The position numbers and the translations under genes were made by a program. A stretch of 42,799 bases of DNA from Sphaerosporella brunnea. Taxonomy: Eukaryota > Ascomycota > Pezizomycetes > Pezizales > Pyronemataceae. Location: positions 1 to 42,799 of the forward strand of contig VXIS01000379.1 of assembly GCA_008704415.1 (NCBI GenBank), written 5' to 3'. The notes under the pieces are model-generated. The model was not told the DNA's origin. It saw nothing but the letters and a program-made list of their open reading frames with translations, and ran no database searches. Shown in pieces: positions 20,001 through 30,916 of the stretch (positions are counted from its first letter, which is position 1; every line of letters starts with the position of its first letter).

Positions 20001-22119
20001 ATGGACATCCATGAGGTAGATGGAAGACAGGTGGTCGCTACACAATGCGCAATCGAACTTCAGGTGCCCAACTGGCTCTCTGATGCAGCCCAGGCAATCA
20101 ACAATCAGTTGCGAAACTTCGCTGATTTGATTGGCAAACTCAATGACCGTCAAGAAAACCTTGATCAGGTCTTCCCTGAGTTGACCAAAGCCTACAAGGA
20201 GGTTTTAGCCGCGCAGCACTACCTGTACGAATAGGCAGAGCACAACGCGGATAGTTTGGTCCAGGCGTATCGAAAGGATTTCGAGAGCTTACGGCTTGCA
20301 TCAAACAACTTCGCGCAATCGGTTGACATAGTGCTTCGAGCTACCCAGGAAAAACAAATCGAAAAGTTTTCAGAGTTAGCCGCACAGGCCGAAAATCAGG
20401 CACACTACGTGAACGAATTCACGGCATACTACAGGAACGCTTCGGATCAACAGGCTGGGGCTATCACATCCTTGATAACCCAGACCAAGACCACCGAGGA
20501 TCGCGTTGCAGTATTGGAGGCCTGATTTCACACCGAGCGCAAGAGAAACAAAAAGAAAGAGAAAGAGCTTGAGGAGAAGACCCGTAAGCAGTTGGCTGCG
20601 TTTTTGGACATTGCGATTGAGAAAGTTCAGCCGCAAAACCTGAACGATGCCGAAGCCGATCTCCGCGACCTTGCGCAATCCGTAAAAGACGGCCTCTCGT
20701 TGGAGGAGCTGTCCATTCGCGGACGGAAAAAGGTTAAGGGGAAAGGCAAGGCTCCTATGGAGGAACAATTTTCTGTTCCTCCTCCAGCCGACGTCGATGA
20801 GGACGAAGAGGAAGGAGTTCAATGGGAAACTGTTCCTATTGGTGATCGTTATGTCGATCCCAATCAAGGTCCCGCTCCGACCCGAGTGGCACAAACACCT
20901 ATACAAGTCGTACAGGTCATTGCCCCCGCTCTTATCGCGAAGTTCAACGCTAAGGGCTCCAAGAGGAGTTCTAAAGCTGGTTCCGTGGGTGGAGGCAATC
21001 CACCGCCCCCGCGGAAGACTGCTAGAGGTGTGCCTAGGTCGCACTCTAGTTCGTCATCATCTTCGGATGACTCTGATCCGGATGACGCTGGATTCGGTAA
21101 CCCCTGATTCCTCCTCAGACAGCGATGATGATCGTCGCAAGAAGAGGAAGTCATCCCGGATGGTCGTCACGACCGTTGAGCAACCCAAGATCCCTCTCAC
21201 CTGAGCGATTTAACGGCAAGTCCGGCAAATTGCAGTACAGGGATTGGGTTGACTCCCTTGATCGGTGGTTTGACTACTACCGAGGTGCCTATAAATCCGA
21301 TAAACAGAAATTGATCTATATTGGGCAGGCAATGGGTGGTGATGCGTTAACTTGGTTCAACGCACGCGCTCGGTACCTCAAGAAACAAAAACTTGAGGAT
21401 AACTGGAAGGCATTCATGTCAGCCATGGATGCCGAGTTCATCAATGAGCATGAAGACGACGACATGCTCGAGGAGATGAAAGCGCTGCGCTATGAAAAGA
21501 ACATAGACGCATATCTGCAGCAAATGCAGACACGAAACCACCTTGTGGGTCTCTCCGGAGTAGTTTGGAGAAACCTGCTACTTGGCGGCTTATCCGAGGA
21601 ACTCCGCAAGCGGATGTCATACTCGGATTTAGCCGAAGACGATGACACAGCCTTTATCTTTAAGATAAAGCGTGTTGGACGTGAGTATGAGAAACACCTC
21701 GCAAAGGAGGCTGCTCTCAGAAAACAAGTCCAGGAGATAAGGGGTTCTAGTCACAAGAACTCCTCGCAAAAAGGCTCCAAGAATGGCAACTCTGACCCGC
21801 TGAAGCCTCAAGGTTCCGACCATAAGGTCGGTAAACGAGGTGACAAGGGTCAGGGAAAGGGAAAGGCCGTTGGTAAGGCAGAAAAGCCTTTCACCAATGA
21901 CAAGCTGAAGGGGATCGCTCCTACGCTTATTAAAAGCGTAAGAAAGATAACCTCTGCCTTCACTGTGGCAAGTCAGGCCACAGATGGAGCAGCTGTACGG
22001 CTGATAAGGTTACGACCTCAGCTCGTAAGCTGGCTGGGCAGAAGCGCCGAATTCCCGACGCTGCCATTGAAGCCGAAGAGGCTAACAGTTCGGGCACCAA
22101 TAAGCGTCCCGAAAATTAG
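20001..22119 (+). pseudogene. gypsy-2 Gag, multiply broken
   Basis: ATG at 20001 opens a Gag-like frame interrupted by TAG (20232) and TGA (20523) and then needing frame changes near 21050-21110, near 21190-21203 and near 21925-21940. Segments in order: a helical, Gln/Asn/Ala-rich N-terminal region; a Lys-rich stretch; an acidic Ser/Asp-rich stretch; the capsid-type domain (frame from about 21200; FNGKSGKLQYRDWVDSLDRW, ALTWFNARARYL, EFINEHEDDD); a Lys/Gly-rich linker; and a zinc knuckle CLHCGKSGHRWSSC at 21955-21996 in another frame, followed by a short tail to TAG 22117. All pieces of a long Gag are recognisable, so this is decay, not absence. An alternative C-terminus in the capsid frame runs to 22237. 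Confidence 0.75.
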
Positions 22120-22833
22120 TGCCCGGAGCATTGTGGATCGCCTTTGTGACCGCGATGCCCGCCCGGCAATCTCCTCGTCTTCGTTGCCGCCTCGTCGCAT
22201 CACTCTACTGGAGAGTGATTCTGAGAAGGAGGAATAGTGGGATAACTTGGGTAAGTTCCCACCACCCTGTTCAAGGCGAGCTGTTGCAAGAAGCTCCTTG
22301 CTGTTGACAAACGACTGGTCAGAGTGTAGCGAAAGCTCACTACTGGGGGTGCCTCCCTCCCCGCATTGCGCCGGGGTTGGTGCGTCAATAGTTTGGTCGG
22401 CTTGCATTACTCAGGATCAGAAGGATCCCTTGCCTTGTTGGAATAGCCATTCTAAGCTAACAATCCGCTAGATAGGATTTCTAGTACGGGGTTATGGAAT
22501 ATGGTTTCCTTTGTTCATCTGCGGATGTTTGTTTTGTTTTGGGTTTCTGGAAGAACTGGATTGGATTTCCTTTGTCTGTCTGGATGAACCTTTGGGAATT
22601 TCGCTTGGTCTTGTTTTTTGTTTGCTTTTGAGTCAATTGAAAAGTTTTGGATTTTGTTGCGACAAAATGCGCACTGAGGATGGGTTCAAAACCCGAAACA
22701 CGCAGGCGTGTCTGCGTATGATTCAGTTTTGAAAACCCACAAGTGACTCACAAAAAACTTCAATACGCAAAAATTTAGTGACCCGTTGTGGCCAGAATAG
22801 TGTCGAAAGGCTATTCAATAACAGATTCCCATC
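22120..22833 (+). other. gypsy-2 gag-pol spacer with intron-like signals
   Basis: About 700 bases between gag and pol with no convincing ORF and a T-rich middle (22500-22650). It contains GTAAGT (22251-22256), GCTAAC (22456-22461) and TAG (22469-22471), which match fungal 5' splice, branch and 3' splice signals and would define a 221-nt intron. A hairpin-prone CACGCAGGCGTGTCTGCG lies near 22702. Pol therefore has its own ATG far from gag and is not a simple frameshift product. Confidence 0.4.
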
Positions 22834-25800
22834 ATGAAGAGGAAAATCGTTACTGACGGAGCTCCTGAAGCTAAGCGCTTCAAACCTCCTGTCAATGGAC
22901 CAAGACCTTATCTGAATATGACCTTGTCATGGGACAATAAGAAAGAAATTTCAGTACGCTGTCTGGCAGACAGTGGAGCGTCGTGCTTTACACTCTCTGA
23001 CCGAATAGTAGAGAAGTATCGCATCCCGACTGTGCGTCGTCAAAAACCAGTACGAATGGTGAATTTTGAAGGTGACTCGGTATCCACTGCAGGTGAGCAG
23101 TATACCTTCCCTTTGACCATTAGACATGGAGATCACTTCGATAAGGAAACCTTCGAAGTTTCCCCAATGGAGGACTCGTGTGATCTAATTCTACCATGGT
23201 GGTATCTGGCAAAGCACCAACCCTCTGGGTTGTGGGAAGGAAACATCAAGTTTGATTCCCAGCACTGTCAACGGAACTGTACCAAGACCAAAAGCGAAGA
23301 ATTCACAATTGAATTTGACGAGGCAATCCTACACATGGGATTAGATCCTCATATGTTCGGGCTTATTGGAATGGTACGTCCTGATGGGGAAGCACTAGTT
23401 CTCGACTGGACACAAATGGTACCTAAGCAATATCAAGAGTTCAGCAGAGTATTCAGTCCTGAAGCTGCTGCAGAACTTCCAGAGCATCGATCTTTTGATC
23501 ATGCAATTGATATCAAGGATGGTGAACAACCACCTTGGGGACCGATTTATGCCCTCTCAGAAAAGGAACTAGCGGCTTTGAAGGAATATCTTACCCAAAT
23601 GTTGAGCGAAGGTAAGATTCGACCAAGCAAGTCGCCTGCTGGCGCACCCATTCTCTTCGTTCCGAAGCCGCATGGTAGAGGAATCCGATTAGTGGTAGAC
23701 TATCGTGGTCTCAACCGAGTAACTGTGCTCAACAGATACCCTTTACCACTAATGAACGAGCTTCGAGATCGTGTTCAAGGAGCCAAGATGTTCACTAAGA
23801 TTGACCTGAAGAGCGGTTACAATCTTATTCGGATTAAGAAGGGTGATGAATGGAAGACGGCCTTCCGAACTAGATATGGTCATTATGAATATCTAGTGAT
23901 GCCGTTTGGGCTTGCTAATGCCCCTGCCACATTTCAGAACATGATGACTGAGATTTTGAGAGATCTTATTGACCAAGGAGTTGTTGTCTATATCGATGAC
24001 ATCCTGATATACTCCAAAACTGAAGAAGAACATGAACAACTAGTTCGTGAAGTACTCCGACGTTTAATGGAATATAAACTTGCCCTTGCACCTGATAAGT
24101 GCGAATGGCATGTGTCTACAGTCGAGTTCTTGGGATATATCATCTCGGCAGAAGGAATTAGCATGGCTCAAGATAAGGTGCAAACCATCCTGGACTGGGA
24201 AGTGCCAACTTCCGTGAAGGACGTTCAGTCTTTCATGGGGTTTGCAAACTTTTATCGCCGTTTCATCAAGAACTTTTCTATGATCGCTAAGCCTTTGACT
24301 GACTTAACGAAGAAAGGAAATGCTTGGGCATGGAATAGGCAAGCCCAGTGGAGTTTTGAAGAATTAAAGCGCCGCTTTACTTCAGCTCCGATCCTGAAAC
24401 ACTATGACCCAGACTTGCAATGCATTATGGAAACCGATGCAAGTGACTTTGCGATTGGTGGTGTGTTGTCCCAAGAATTTGAAAAGAGACTTCATCCCGT
24501 TGCCTTCCATTCACGTAAAATGGACAAGGCAGAGATAAATTACGAAATTCATGATAAAGAGATGCTAGCAATAGTATCATGCTTTAAGGAATGGAGAAGA
24601 TATCTCGAGGGAGCCGCTCACACCGTCTTGGTGTATACAGACCATAAGAATCTGGAATACTTTACGACATCAAAAGTGTTGAATCGTCGTCAAGCAAGAT
24701 GGGCACAAGAGTTGGCAGGTTATGATTTTAAGATCATATATAGACCTGGTAGTCAGAATGGGAAACCCGATGCATTGTCTAGGCGTCCGGAGTACCGCCC
24801 ACAAAAGGGGGGAGGTAGCATCGAAGAAAACGAAAACCAACCCATTTACAGGGTGTTGCGACCCGACCAACTGGTAACAGTTGAAGGCGAACAGGTTATT
24901 CTTTCTTCGGCGAAGCTACAGACTATCCCCAGGGTACGTTTCAGTAGTGAACTACTTGAGCAAATCTTTACTGCTGGAGCACAAGATGAAGCTTGGATGC
25001 ATGATTACGAGAATGCTATGAGCGGTAATCCTAGTGAAGGCATGGAATATGACGATGGAGCCCTGTACTACAGAGGCCGTCTATATGTTCCTGACAGCTT
25101 GGACTTAAAGAAGCAAATTGTAGAAGCAGATCACGACTCGGTTGTTGCTGGCCATATGGGAGCAGACAAGACCGTAGAGTTAGTACGTCGCAATTTCTTC
25201 TGGCCTACAATGGATGCTTGGATTCGGGACTATGTGAACTCATGTCCAGAATGCCAAAAAGCTAAGTCTGCACGTCACGCCCGCTATGGAGTGCTGTCTC
25301 CTCTAGAAGTTCCGTATGCCCCGTGGGACTCAATATCAATGGACTTTATCACAGATTTACCTCTGTCAGAGGACTGTGACCAATTGATGGTTGTTGTCGA
25401 CCGTTTTACAAAAATGTGTCACTTCATTCCGCTAAAGAAGGATGCGAAGAAAGCTGCCGATGTTGCACGCGTATTCCTGAGGGAGGTATGGCGATTGCAC
25501 GGCTTGCCTAGTAGCATCATATCGGACAGAGATGCACGTTTCACTTCCAAATTTTGGGAAACGTTAATGGATCTCTTGAAGATTAAACGTGGAATGTCCA
25601 CTGCCTTCCACCCACAGACTGATGGTCAAACGGAGCGCGTCAACCAAACTGTGGAACAATACCTGAGGTTCTTTTGCAATTACGAGCAAGATAATTGGGT
25701 AGAAATGATTCCCATGGCTGAGTACGCGTATAACAACTCCGTCACCACAGCTACAAGTCTGTCACCTTTCTTTGCCAACTACGGTTATCACCCAAGAACA

Positions 25801-26433
25801 AATTGGCCTGTTGAGGCTGAGGTGAAAAACCCGTCGGCAAGAAACTATGCGCACTGGATGGAAAGCATCCATAAGCTGTGCAAGGAAGCATTGGAACAGA
25901 CCCGTGAATCTATGCGGAAGCACTATGACAAACGGTCAAAGGCTGCACCCAAGTACCAAGTTGGTGATCTTGTTATGCTCAATGGCAAGAACCTTCGGAC
26001 AAGAAGACCATCTCGCAAGCTAGATGCGAAAATGCATGGACCCTTCAAGGTGATAAAGGTAGTGTCACCATCCGCTATACGGATTGAACTTCCTAAGCGA
26101 TGGCGTATACATCCTACCTTCCATGTTTCGCTGCTTGAGCCCTACAGACAGTCGCAAAAGGGCCTTCGACCTCCTGCGGTTGCAGTCGAAGATGAAGATG
26201 CGATGGACCTTGACGAAGAAGGGCTCTGGGAGATCGATGAGATCCTAGGTAGTTCATGTGACAGTACTGGTACCATCAAGTACTTGGTCAAGTGGAAAGG
26301 GTTTCCAAATGAGGAAGACTGGACAGAAGAACCGTGGGAATGTTTTGAAGGTACCGGTGAAGCAGCTTTGAGAAAGTTCCATCGGAAATTCCCACAAGCT
26401 GCCAAGGACAGGAGAGTCAGGTTAAGAGGCTGA
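22834..26433 (+). CDS. gypsy-2 Pol polyprotein, intact
   Basis: A 1199-codon ORF with no stops from ATG 22834 to TGA 26431. Domains: aspartic protease with DSGAS at residues 46-50; reverse transcriptase with VVDYRGLNR and the catalytic YIDD at 386-389; RNase H with METDASDFA (Asp 535) and YTDHKNLEYF; integrase HHCC zinc domain (ends CPECQKAK), catalytic Asp 837, Asp 898 and Glu 934 (35 residues between the last two); GPF/Y-type segment (MHGPFKV); chromodomain about 1131-1187 (KYLVKWKGF, WEC). These enzymes mature Gag-Pol, copy the RNA to DNA and insert it; the chromodomain class targets histone marks in heterochromatin. Every catalytic residue I can identify is present. The upstream gag is broken, so mobility would need Gag in trans. 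The start is the first ATG of the frame. Confidence 0.95.
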   Translation: MKRKIVTDGAPEAKRFKPPVNGPRPYLNMTLSWDNKKEISVRCLADSGASCFTLSDRIVEKYRIPTVRRQKPVRMVNFEGDSVSTAGEQYTFPLTIRHGDHFDKETFEVSPMEDSCDLILPWWYLAKHQPSGLWEGNIKFDSQHCQRNCTKTKSEEFTIEFDEAILHMGLDPHMFGLIGMVRPDGEALVLDWTQMVPKQYQEFSRVFSPEAAAELPEHRSFDHAIDIKDGEQPPWGPIYALSEKELAALKEYLTQMLSEGKIRPSKSPAGAPILFVPKPHGRGIRLVVDYRGLNRVTVLNRYPLPLMNELRDRVQGAKMFTKIDLKSGYNLIRIKKGDEWKTAFRTRYGHYEYLVMPFGLANAPATFQNMMTEILRDLIDQGVVVYIDDILIYSKTEEEHEQLVREVLRRLMEYKLALAPDKCEWHVSTVEFLGYIISAEGISMAQDKVQTILDWEVPTSVKDVQSFMGFANFYRRFIKNFSMIAKPLTDLTKKGNAWAWNRQAQWSFEELKRRFTSAPILKHYDPDLQCIMETDASDFAIGGVLSQEFEKRLHPVAFHSRKMDKAEINYEIHDKEMLAIVSCFKEWRRYLEGAAHTVLVYTDHKNLEYFTTSKVLNRRQARWAQELAGYDFKIIYRPGSQNGKPDALSRRPEYRPQKGGGSIEENENQPIYRVLRPDQLVTVEGEQVILSSAKLQTIPRVRFSSELLEQIFTAGAQDEAWMHDYENAMSGNPSEGMEYDDGALYYRGRLYVPDSLDLKKQIVEADHDSVVAGHMGADKTVELVRRNFFWPTMDAWIRDYVNSCPECQKAKSARHARYGVLSPLEVPYAPWDSISMDFITDLPLSEDCDQLMVVVDRFTKMCHFIPLKKDAKKAADVARVFLREVWRLHGLPSSIISDRDARFTSKFWETLMDLLKIKRGMSTAFHPQTDGQTERVNQTVEQYLRFFCNYEQDNWVEMIPMAEYAYNNSVTTATSLSPFFANYGYHPRTNWPVEAEVKNPSARNYAHWMESIHKLCKEALEQTRESMRKHYDKRSKAAPKYQVGDLVMLNGKNLRTRRPSRKLDAKMHGPFKVIKVVSPSAIRIELPKRWRIHPTFHVSLLEPYRQSQKGLRPPAVAVEDEDAMDLDEEGLWEIDEILGSSCDSTGTIKYLVKWKGFPNEEDWTEEPWECFEGTGEAALRKFHRKFPQAAKDRRVRLRG

Positions 26434-26637
26434 GTCAGAACCTTTTTCCTGGTGAAGCTATTAGGGGATCCAGGTTTTTTAACGGCTGACAAGACGCCTG
26501 GTCATGTACATTTTTTCCTTGTATAGGTTTTGGTACAGTGTTAAGTTTTTTCTTTTTTTTGTTTTTTCTTTACGAAGTTTACGATGGCAGGAGAACACCC
26601 CATGTCCAACAACTGCGGTTCGCGGACAAACCTTTAT
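26434..26637 (+). other. gypsy-2 pol 3' untranslated region
   Basis: About 200 bases between the pol stop and the polypurine tract, containing a T-rich stretch at 26545-26575. No ORF worth naming. Confidence 0.6.
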
Positions 26638-26651
26638 AAGGGGGGAGGTGG
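26638..26651 (+). other. gypsy-2 polypurine tract
   Basis: AAGGGGGGAGGTGG directly abuts the 3' LTR, the expected plus-strand priming site. Confidence 0.75.
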
Positions 26652-27669
26652 TGTTACACCCACCTCCCACAGTACCATTTCTGGTACCCCCTTACGAGTT
26701 ATGCCTACATTACCTTAAGGGTTACATAACGGTTTATTGACGGTGATGATTATCAACAGTGAGGCTGTATAATCATCTATAAGTCCACTCTATTAGGAAG
26801 TGTCCTAAGAGTTACAAGACTTACGTCATAATGGCGATGGTGAAGTTAGTTGCCGGTTACCCATAGAAAATAGTTTTTTCCAGGGTACAAAATAACTCAC
26901 CATTCGTGCGCATACAAATGAATAATGACAACTGTGTTGGTCTAACACCTTGCAGTTGTCACAGGTTATTCACCGTGAGTTATATGGCAAAAAGTGGTTA
27001 GTTGCCGGTTCCCATAGAAAAATAGTTTTTTCCAGGGTACAAAATAACTCACATCACGTTGCGCCCGACCGTTATACCGGAACGTACCCGGTGGGTATAT
27101 GAGGGGAGCACCTGTGACAAGACTTGATAAGTACCAAAGTCACTTCGGTAATTGGTCATCACGTCATAGCTACTGCGGCACTTCAATAGGGCATTCTAGG
27201 CATCAAAGCTTACGCGTTCAATCACGCCATAGCTGCAGAAGAGTGTCCGAGTTGGAGTGGGGGTTATCTATAATCCCTGGCTAGTCAAAGAAGCTCGGTA
27301 CCCTTACGTGGCAATCGGGGCAATTGTTCGTCCGAGGATTGGAAATCAACTTTGAGGCTCAAAGGCGAATCCGTCAGGATATAACCCGCGAGATTTCCCT
27401 CGAGTTGAGAGACCACCAGAGTTAGCAGACATCATCGTTAGGATATTGTGAGGTTCAGCCTTAACAATATTGTCGTTTACACAATCTATATTCGTTTCGA
27501 AATCTTTATTCTATTTTCCCTTCGGTACGAATATACTCGTACCATTAGCGAATCTTTACCAATCCCGTATTTGAAAGCTCTTCGCCCAACAAGTGTCTTT
27601 TCCTGAGAAAAGGATTACTGTTTGGCCTATCTTCCTTGTACGCGGTTTAGTGAACCTAGTGGTTTTACA
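26652..27669 (+). repeat. gypsy-2 3' LTR with extra 152 bp
   Basis: A 1018-bp LTR. Relative to the 5' LTR it holds an additional segment in 26846-27058: the GTTAGTTGCCGGTT...CAAAATAACTCAC block occurs twice, separated by about 95 bp beginning CATTCGTGCGCATAC. The rest is nearly the same as the 5' LTR. Either the 5' LTR lost one block by recombination between the short direct repeats, or the 3' LTR gained it. Confidence 0.93.
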
Positions 27670-28971
27670 CGTGCGGTATTGAAGCCGCGTGGGTGGCAGA
27701 GGCAGGGCAGATTTCCGAGGACGTTGATTCACAGCCAGCACTCGCAGATTGAACGGGCATTCCATCATGCCACTACGCGCCTCCACGACTCCGCTGCAGA
27801 TCTAAAATGCGCCACACGATCACAGCCGATCACCCACTCACTCACCCACTCAGTCGGTGGTGGGAAAAATGACCGGATTTCCCGTACGCTCAATTTGCTT
27901 TAGGCATAGGGGGTAGATGACGGCGGGTAGTGAAGCCGGGTGGCAGATTACCGAAGGCGTTGATCCACAGCCAGCACTCGTGCACATTCAACAGCCACTA
28001 CGCTCCTCCACGGCTCCGCTTCACAATGCGCCGCGCAATCACAGCCGATCACAGCCGATCACCAACGCAGCCGGTGCGGTGGTGGACAAATGTGCGGATT
28101 TCCGTGTACGCTCGCCTTGCTGTATGCATAGGGGCGATGACAGGCGGTTGCGGGTGGTAGAGGCAGTGCAGATTTCCAGGACGTTGATTCACAGCCAGCA
28201 CTCGTAGATTCAACACCCACTTCGCTCCTCCACGGCTCCGTTGCAGATCCACAATGCGCCACACGACCACAACCAATCACTTACTCAGTTGGTGGTAGGA
28301 AAACTGTCCGGATTTCGCATTGCTGTATGTATAGGGGCAGATGACGGTGGGTAGTGCAGCCGGGTGGCAGAGGCAGAGCAGATTTCTGAGTCTGAAGTCA
28401 AGCGTTGATTCACAGCCAGCACCCGTAGATTCAACGGGCATTCCATCACCCGCCACTTCACTCCTCCACTGCTCCTCCACAATGCACCACACGATCACTC
28501 ACCCACACAGCCGGTGCGGTGGTGGAGAAATTTTCAGGATTTCCGAGTACGCTCGCTTTGCTGTTTGTATAGGCAGATGACGGGTGGAGAGGCAGGGCAG
28601 AGTTCCAAGACGTTGATTCACAGCCAGTATTCGTAGATTCAACGAGCATTCCATCTTCCATCACCTGCCACTACGCTCCTTCACGGCTTCGCTGCAGATC
28701 CAAAATGCACTCACCCAATCGCCGCCGATCACTCACTCACGCAGCCGCTGCGGTGGTGGAAAAAGTCCAGGTTTTTCACGTACACTCACTTTGCTGTATG
28801 CATAGGAGCGATGACGGCGGGTAGTGAAGCCGGGTGGCAGAGGCAGAGCAGATTTCTGCGGATGTCGATTCACGGCCAGCACTGGTACTGCTTCAACGGG
28901 CATTCCATCACCTGCCACTACGCTCCTCCACGGCTCCGCTCCACAATGCACACGATCACCGCCGATCACTC
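27670..28971 (-). repeat. satellite A array, block 10
   Basis: About six units in minus orientation, GATCACAGCCGATCAC-type segments included, ending in GCCGATCACTC (28961-28971), the LINE-2 target duplication. A GATCACAGCC decamer is locally doubled near 28038-28060. No gene. Confidence 0.9.
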
Positions 28972-28973
28972 TG

Positions 28974-30719
28974 CTGATCAAGAAACGCAAGCTTCCGGAC
29001 TTGAAGGTGTCAGTCGCCGGCGTGCTAGTACCATATAATAAGCAGGCTACACGATGGCTAGGGGTGTTCCTGGATAGCAAGCTATCTCTTCTTCACCACC
29101 ACAACGTCCAGATGGGCAAGGCCAGAGTGGCTGAGGCCAGGATAAGGTCCCTGTCCGGCAAGCTTGGCCTATGCCCAGAGAACGTCCGGCGCATTCAGAT
29201 TGCGGCAGTGCAGGCTGTCGCCTTATACGGTACCAAGCTATGGTTTGACGACAGCTGACGTGGACAGAAGGAGCGCGTAGACGACATCCAGAAGCTGTTT
29301 AACCGGCAGGTCAGGACAGTGCTTGGTGCCCTGCCAACCTCCGCCATTGGCCCCCTCATCTGCGAAGCTGGGCTCACAAATACGGAGACAGTCCTGAAGC
29401 ACAGACGCAGAAGGTTCGCAGCCCGCCTGGCCGCAACGCCAACCAACAACCCAGCAGGCAACCGCCTCCGAAACGCTGTGACTAAACCCACCCATGAAGC
29501 CTAGCAGACAAGGATTAAGTCCGCCAACGCACTACTGCGCTTCGTGTCCAAGAATGCCTTCGGTGGACGCTTGCCTGAACCTGAACCACAGCCAACCACC
29601 ATCATGAGCAAGCTCGCCAGCACCATCCCCATGCATCCCGCGATCTTTGAGCCCACCCGACCAAGCCTCCGACATCCGGCCGGCCGCGTCATCATTGACG
29701 AAGACGAAGCCATGGCAGCACTTTTTGCTGTCTCCCTTGAGCACCCCACAGAGAGCCACATCGCGGTTTATTTAAATGGATTGCGACTAGAAGACGGCCA
29801 CTGTGGCTTTTGTGCGGTTGCACGCACTTCCACAACCATGACGGGCTGGTGCCGCACCAACGGCTGCATAGGCAATAACAAGGAGGCCTACGATGCAGGA
29901 CTTTTCGGCATTGCCGCTGGCCTAGAGATGGCCTCACGAAGCACTCATGTCAGGTCCCGACTACGGCAGAAGACCCCGTCAGACACGCCTTGCACTGTGC
30001 ATGTCTTTGTGGACGCTCAGGCGGCCCTTAGAAGTTTAAGACACGGCGACCCTGGTGCAGGTCAATGGCTACTGCCATGCATTTGCCAGGCCGAAGCCAA
30101 GCTACATCAACTTGGATGGGCCGTCGAATATAGATGGGTGCCAGGACACAAGGGCGTCCCAGGCAACGAGATGGCTGATCATTTTGCCAAGGCCACAGTA
30201 AGAGACCAACTCGACCGACCACACACGATTGAGGTCACCTCTCTCGCACACATCGGACGTCTGGTCACTGCCGCTAGGTCAAAGGACCAAAACGGGTGGC
30301 TCAACCAACAGATTAAGGCCAAGTCCTACTACAGCCGCAAGGCCAAGTGGGACAAGGTGGCGGCGAAGGCTCCAAAGGCTTTAACATCCCGCTACTATCA
30401 ACTCCGTCTGAACAAGACGCCTACAGCCCCATACCTTATGTGGACGGGTCGCAGGGCGGACGACAAGTGCTGGTGGTGCCGCAAGGTACCCAAGCAAACA
30501 AGGGAGCACCTCCTGAAGAGATGCGCCAAGTTACGTAAAGAGCAGGACGCTTTGTGGAAGGCAATTGGTGCGGCGACCAGAGAGGGCGATAAGGAGGGCT
30601 GGAAGAAAGCCTCCACTCCTGTAGCCAGAATTCTGGCAGATGCAAGATGCACTGAAGTCGTCCTCAGTTTTCTGGGTAGCACACAAGTGGGAAAGTGGCC
30701 GGAGAAGTCACAAGAATGA
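28974..30719 (+). pseudogene. LINE-2 ORF2 C-terminal remnant (RT end, RNase H, zinc motif)
   Basis: One frame of about 582 codons from the truncation point to TGA 30717, broken by TGA 29256 and TAG 29502. The first part matches the end of a non-LTR reverse transcriptase (RWLGVFLDSKLSL, then LYGTKLWFDD). The second part is RNase H: the site of the first Asp reads VYLNG where YTDGS-type sequence is usual, the acidic residue usually in DAEL is Gly (DAGLFGI), the third Asp is kept in VFVDAQAAL, and the HKGVPGNEMAD motif is intact. The C-terminus has CWWC...H...C, a zinc motif common after RNase H in these elements. Stops, truncation and lost acidic residues mark it as dead. Confidence 0.87.
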
Positions 30720-30916
30720 TCAGAAATTGATGCCTTTCCTTTTTCCCTTTGTCTTTCCTTTCTTTTTCACTCTATCAGTTACGAATTTCCTTGGTGCGCC
30801 TTTCAGATCACGCCCGTCTGTGGACACTTGAGGTTCAAGGGTAGATCTGTGTATATAGCCCCCATGTCATGGCCGCAAGCGGCCGAATACAGGATGATTT
30901 AAACAAACAAAAAACA
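30720..30916 (+). other. LINE-2 3' untranslated region and tail
   Basis: T/C-rich start (CCTTTCCTTTTTCCCTTTG), then AGGATGATTTAAACAAACAA and a run of A. It shares GATGATTTAAAC-type sequence with the LINE-1 tail, suggesting related elements. Confidence 0.65.

Larger units (their letters stand above)
19029..27669 (+). mobile_element. gypsy-2: large Ty3/gypsy chromovirus
   Basis: An 8641-bp LTR retrotransposon inserted in satellite A with target duplication CGTGC (19024-19028 and 27670-27674). LTRs begin TGTTACACCCACC and end TTTTACA. Order: LTR, degraded gag, a ~0.7 kb non-coding spacer, an intact pol ORF, 3' UTR, polypurine tract, LTR. Base composition is more AT-rich than gypsy-1. The two LTRs differ in length by 152 bp. 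Confidence 0.94.
28972..30916 (+). mobile_element. LINE-2: 5'-truncated non-LTR retrotransposon
   Basis: A 1945-bp element flanked by an 11-bp duplication GCCGATCACTC (28961-28971 and 30917-30927). It starts abruptly inside ORF2, a typical result of incomplete target-primed reverse transcription, and ends in GATTTAAACAAACAAAAAAC. The RNase H domain after the RT part and a terminal zinc motif suggest the Tad/I group, by domain layout only. It is inserted in satellite A. Confidence 0.9.
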
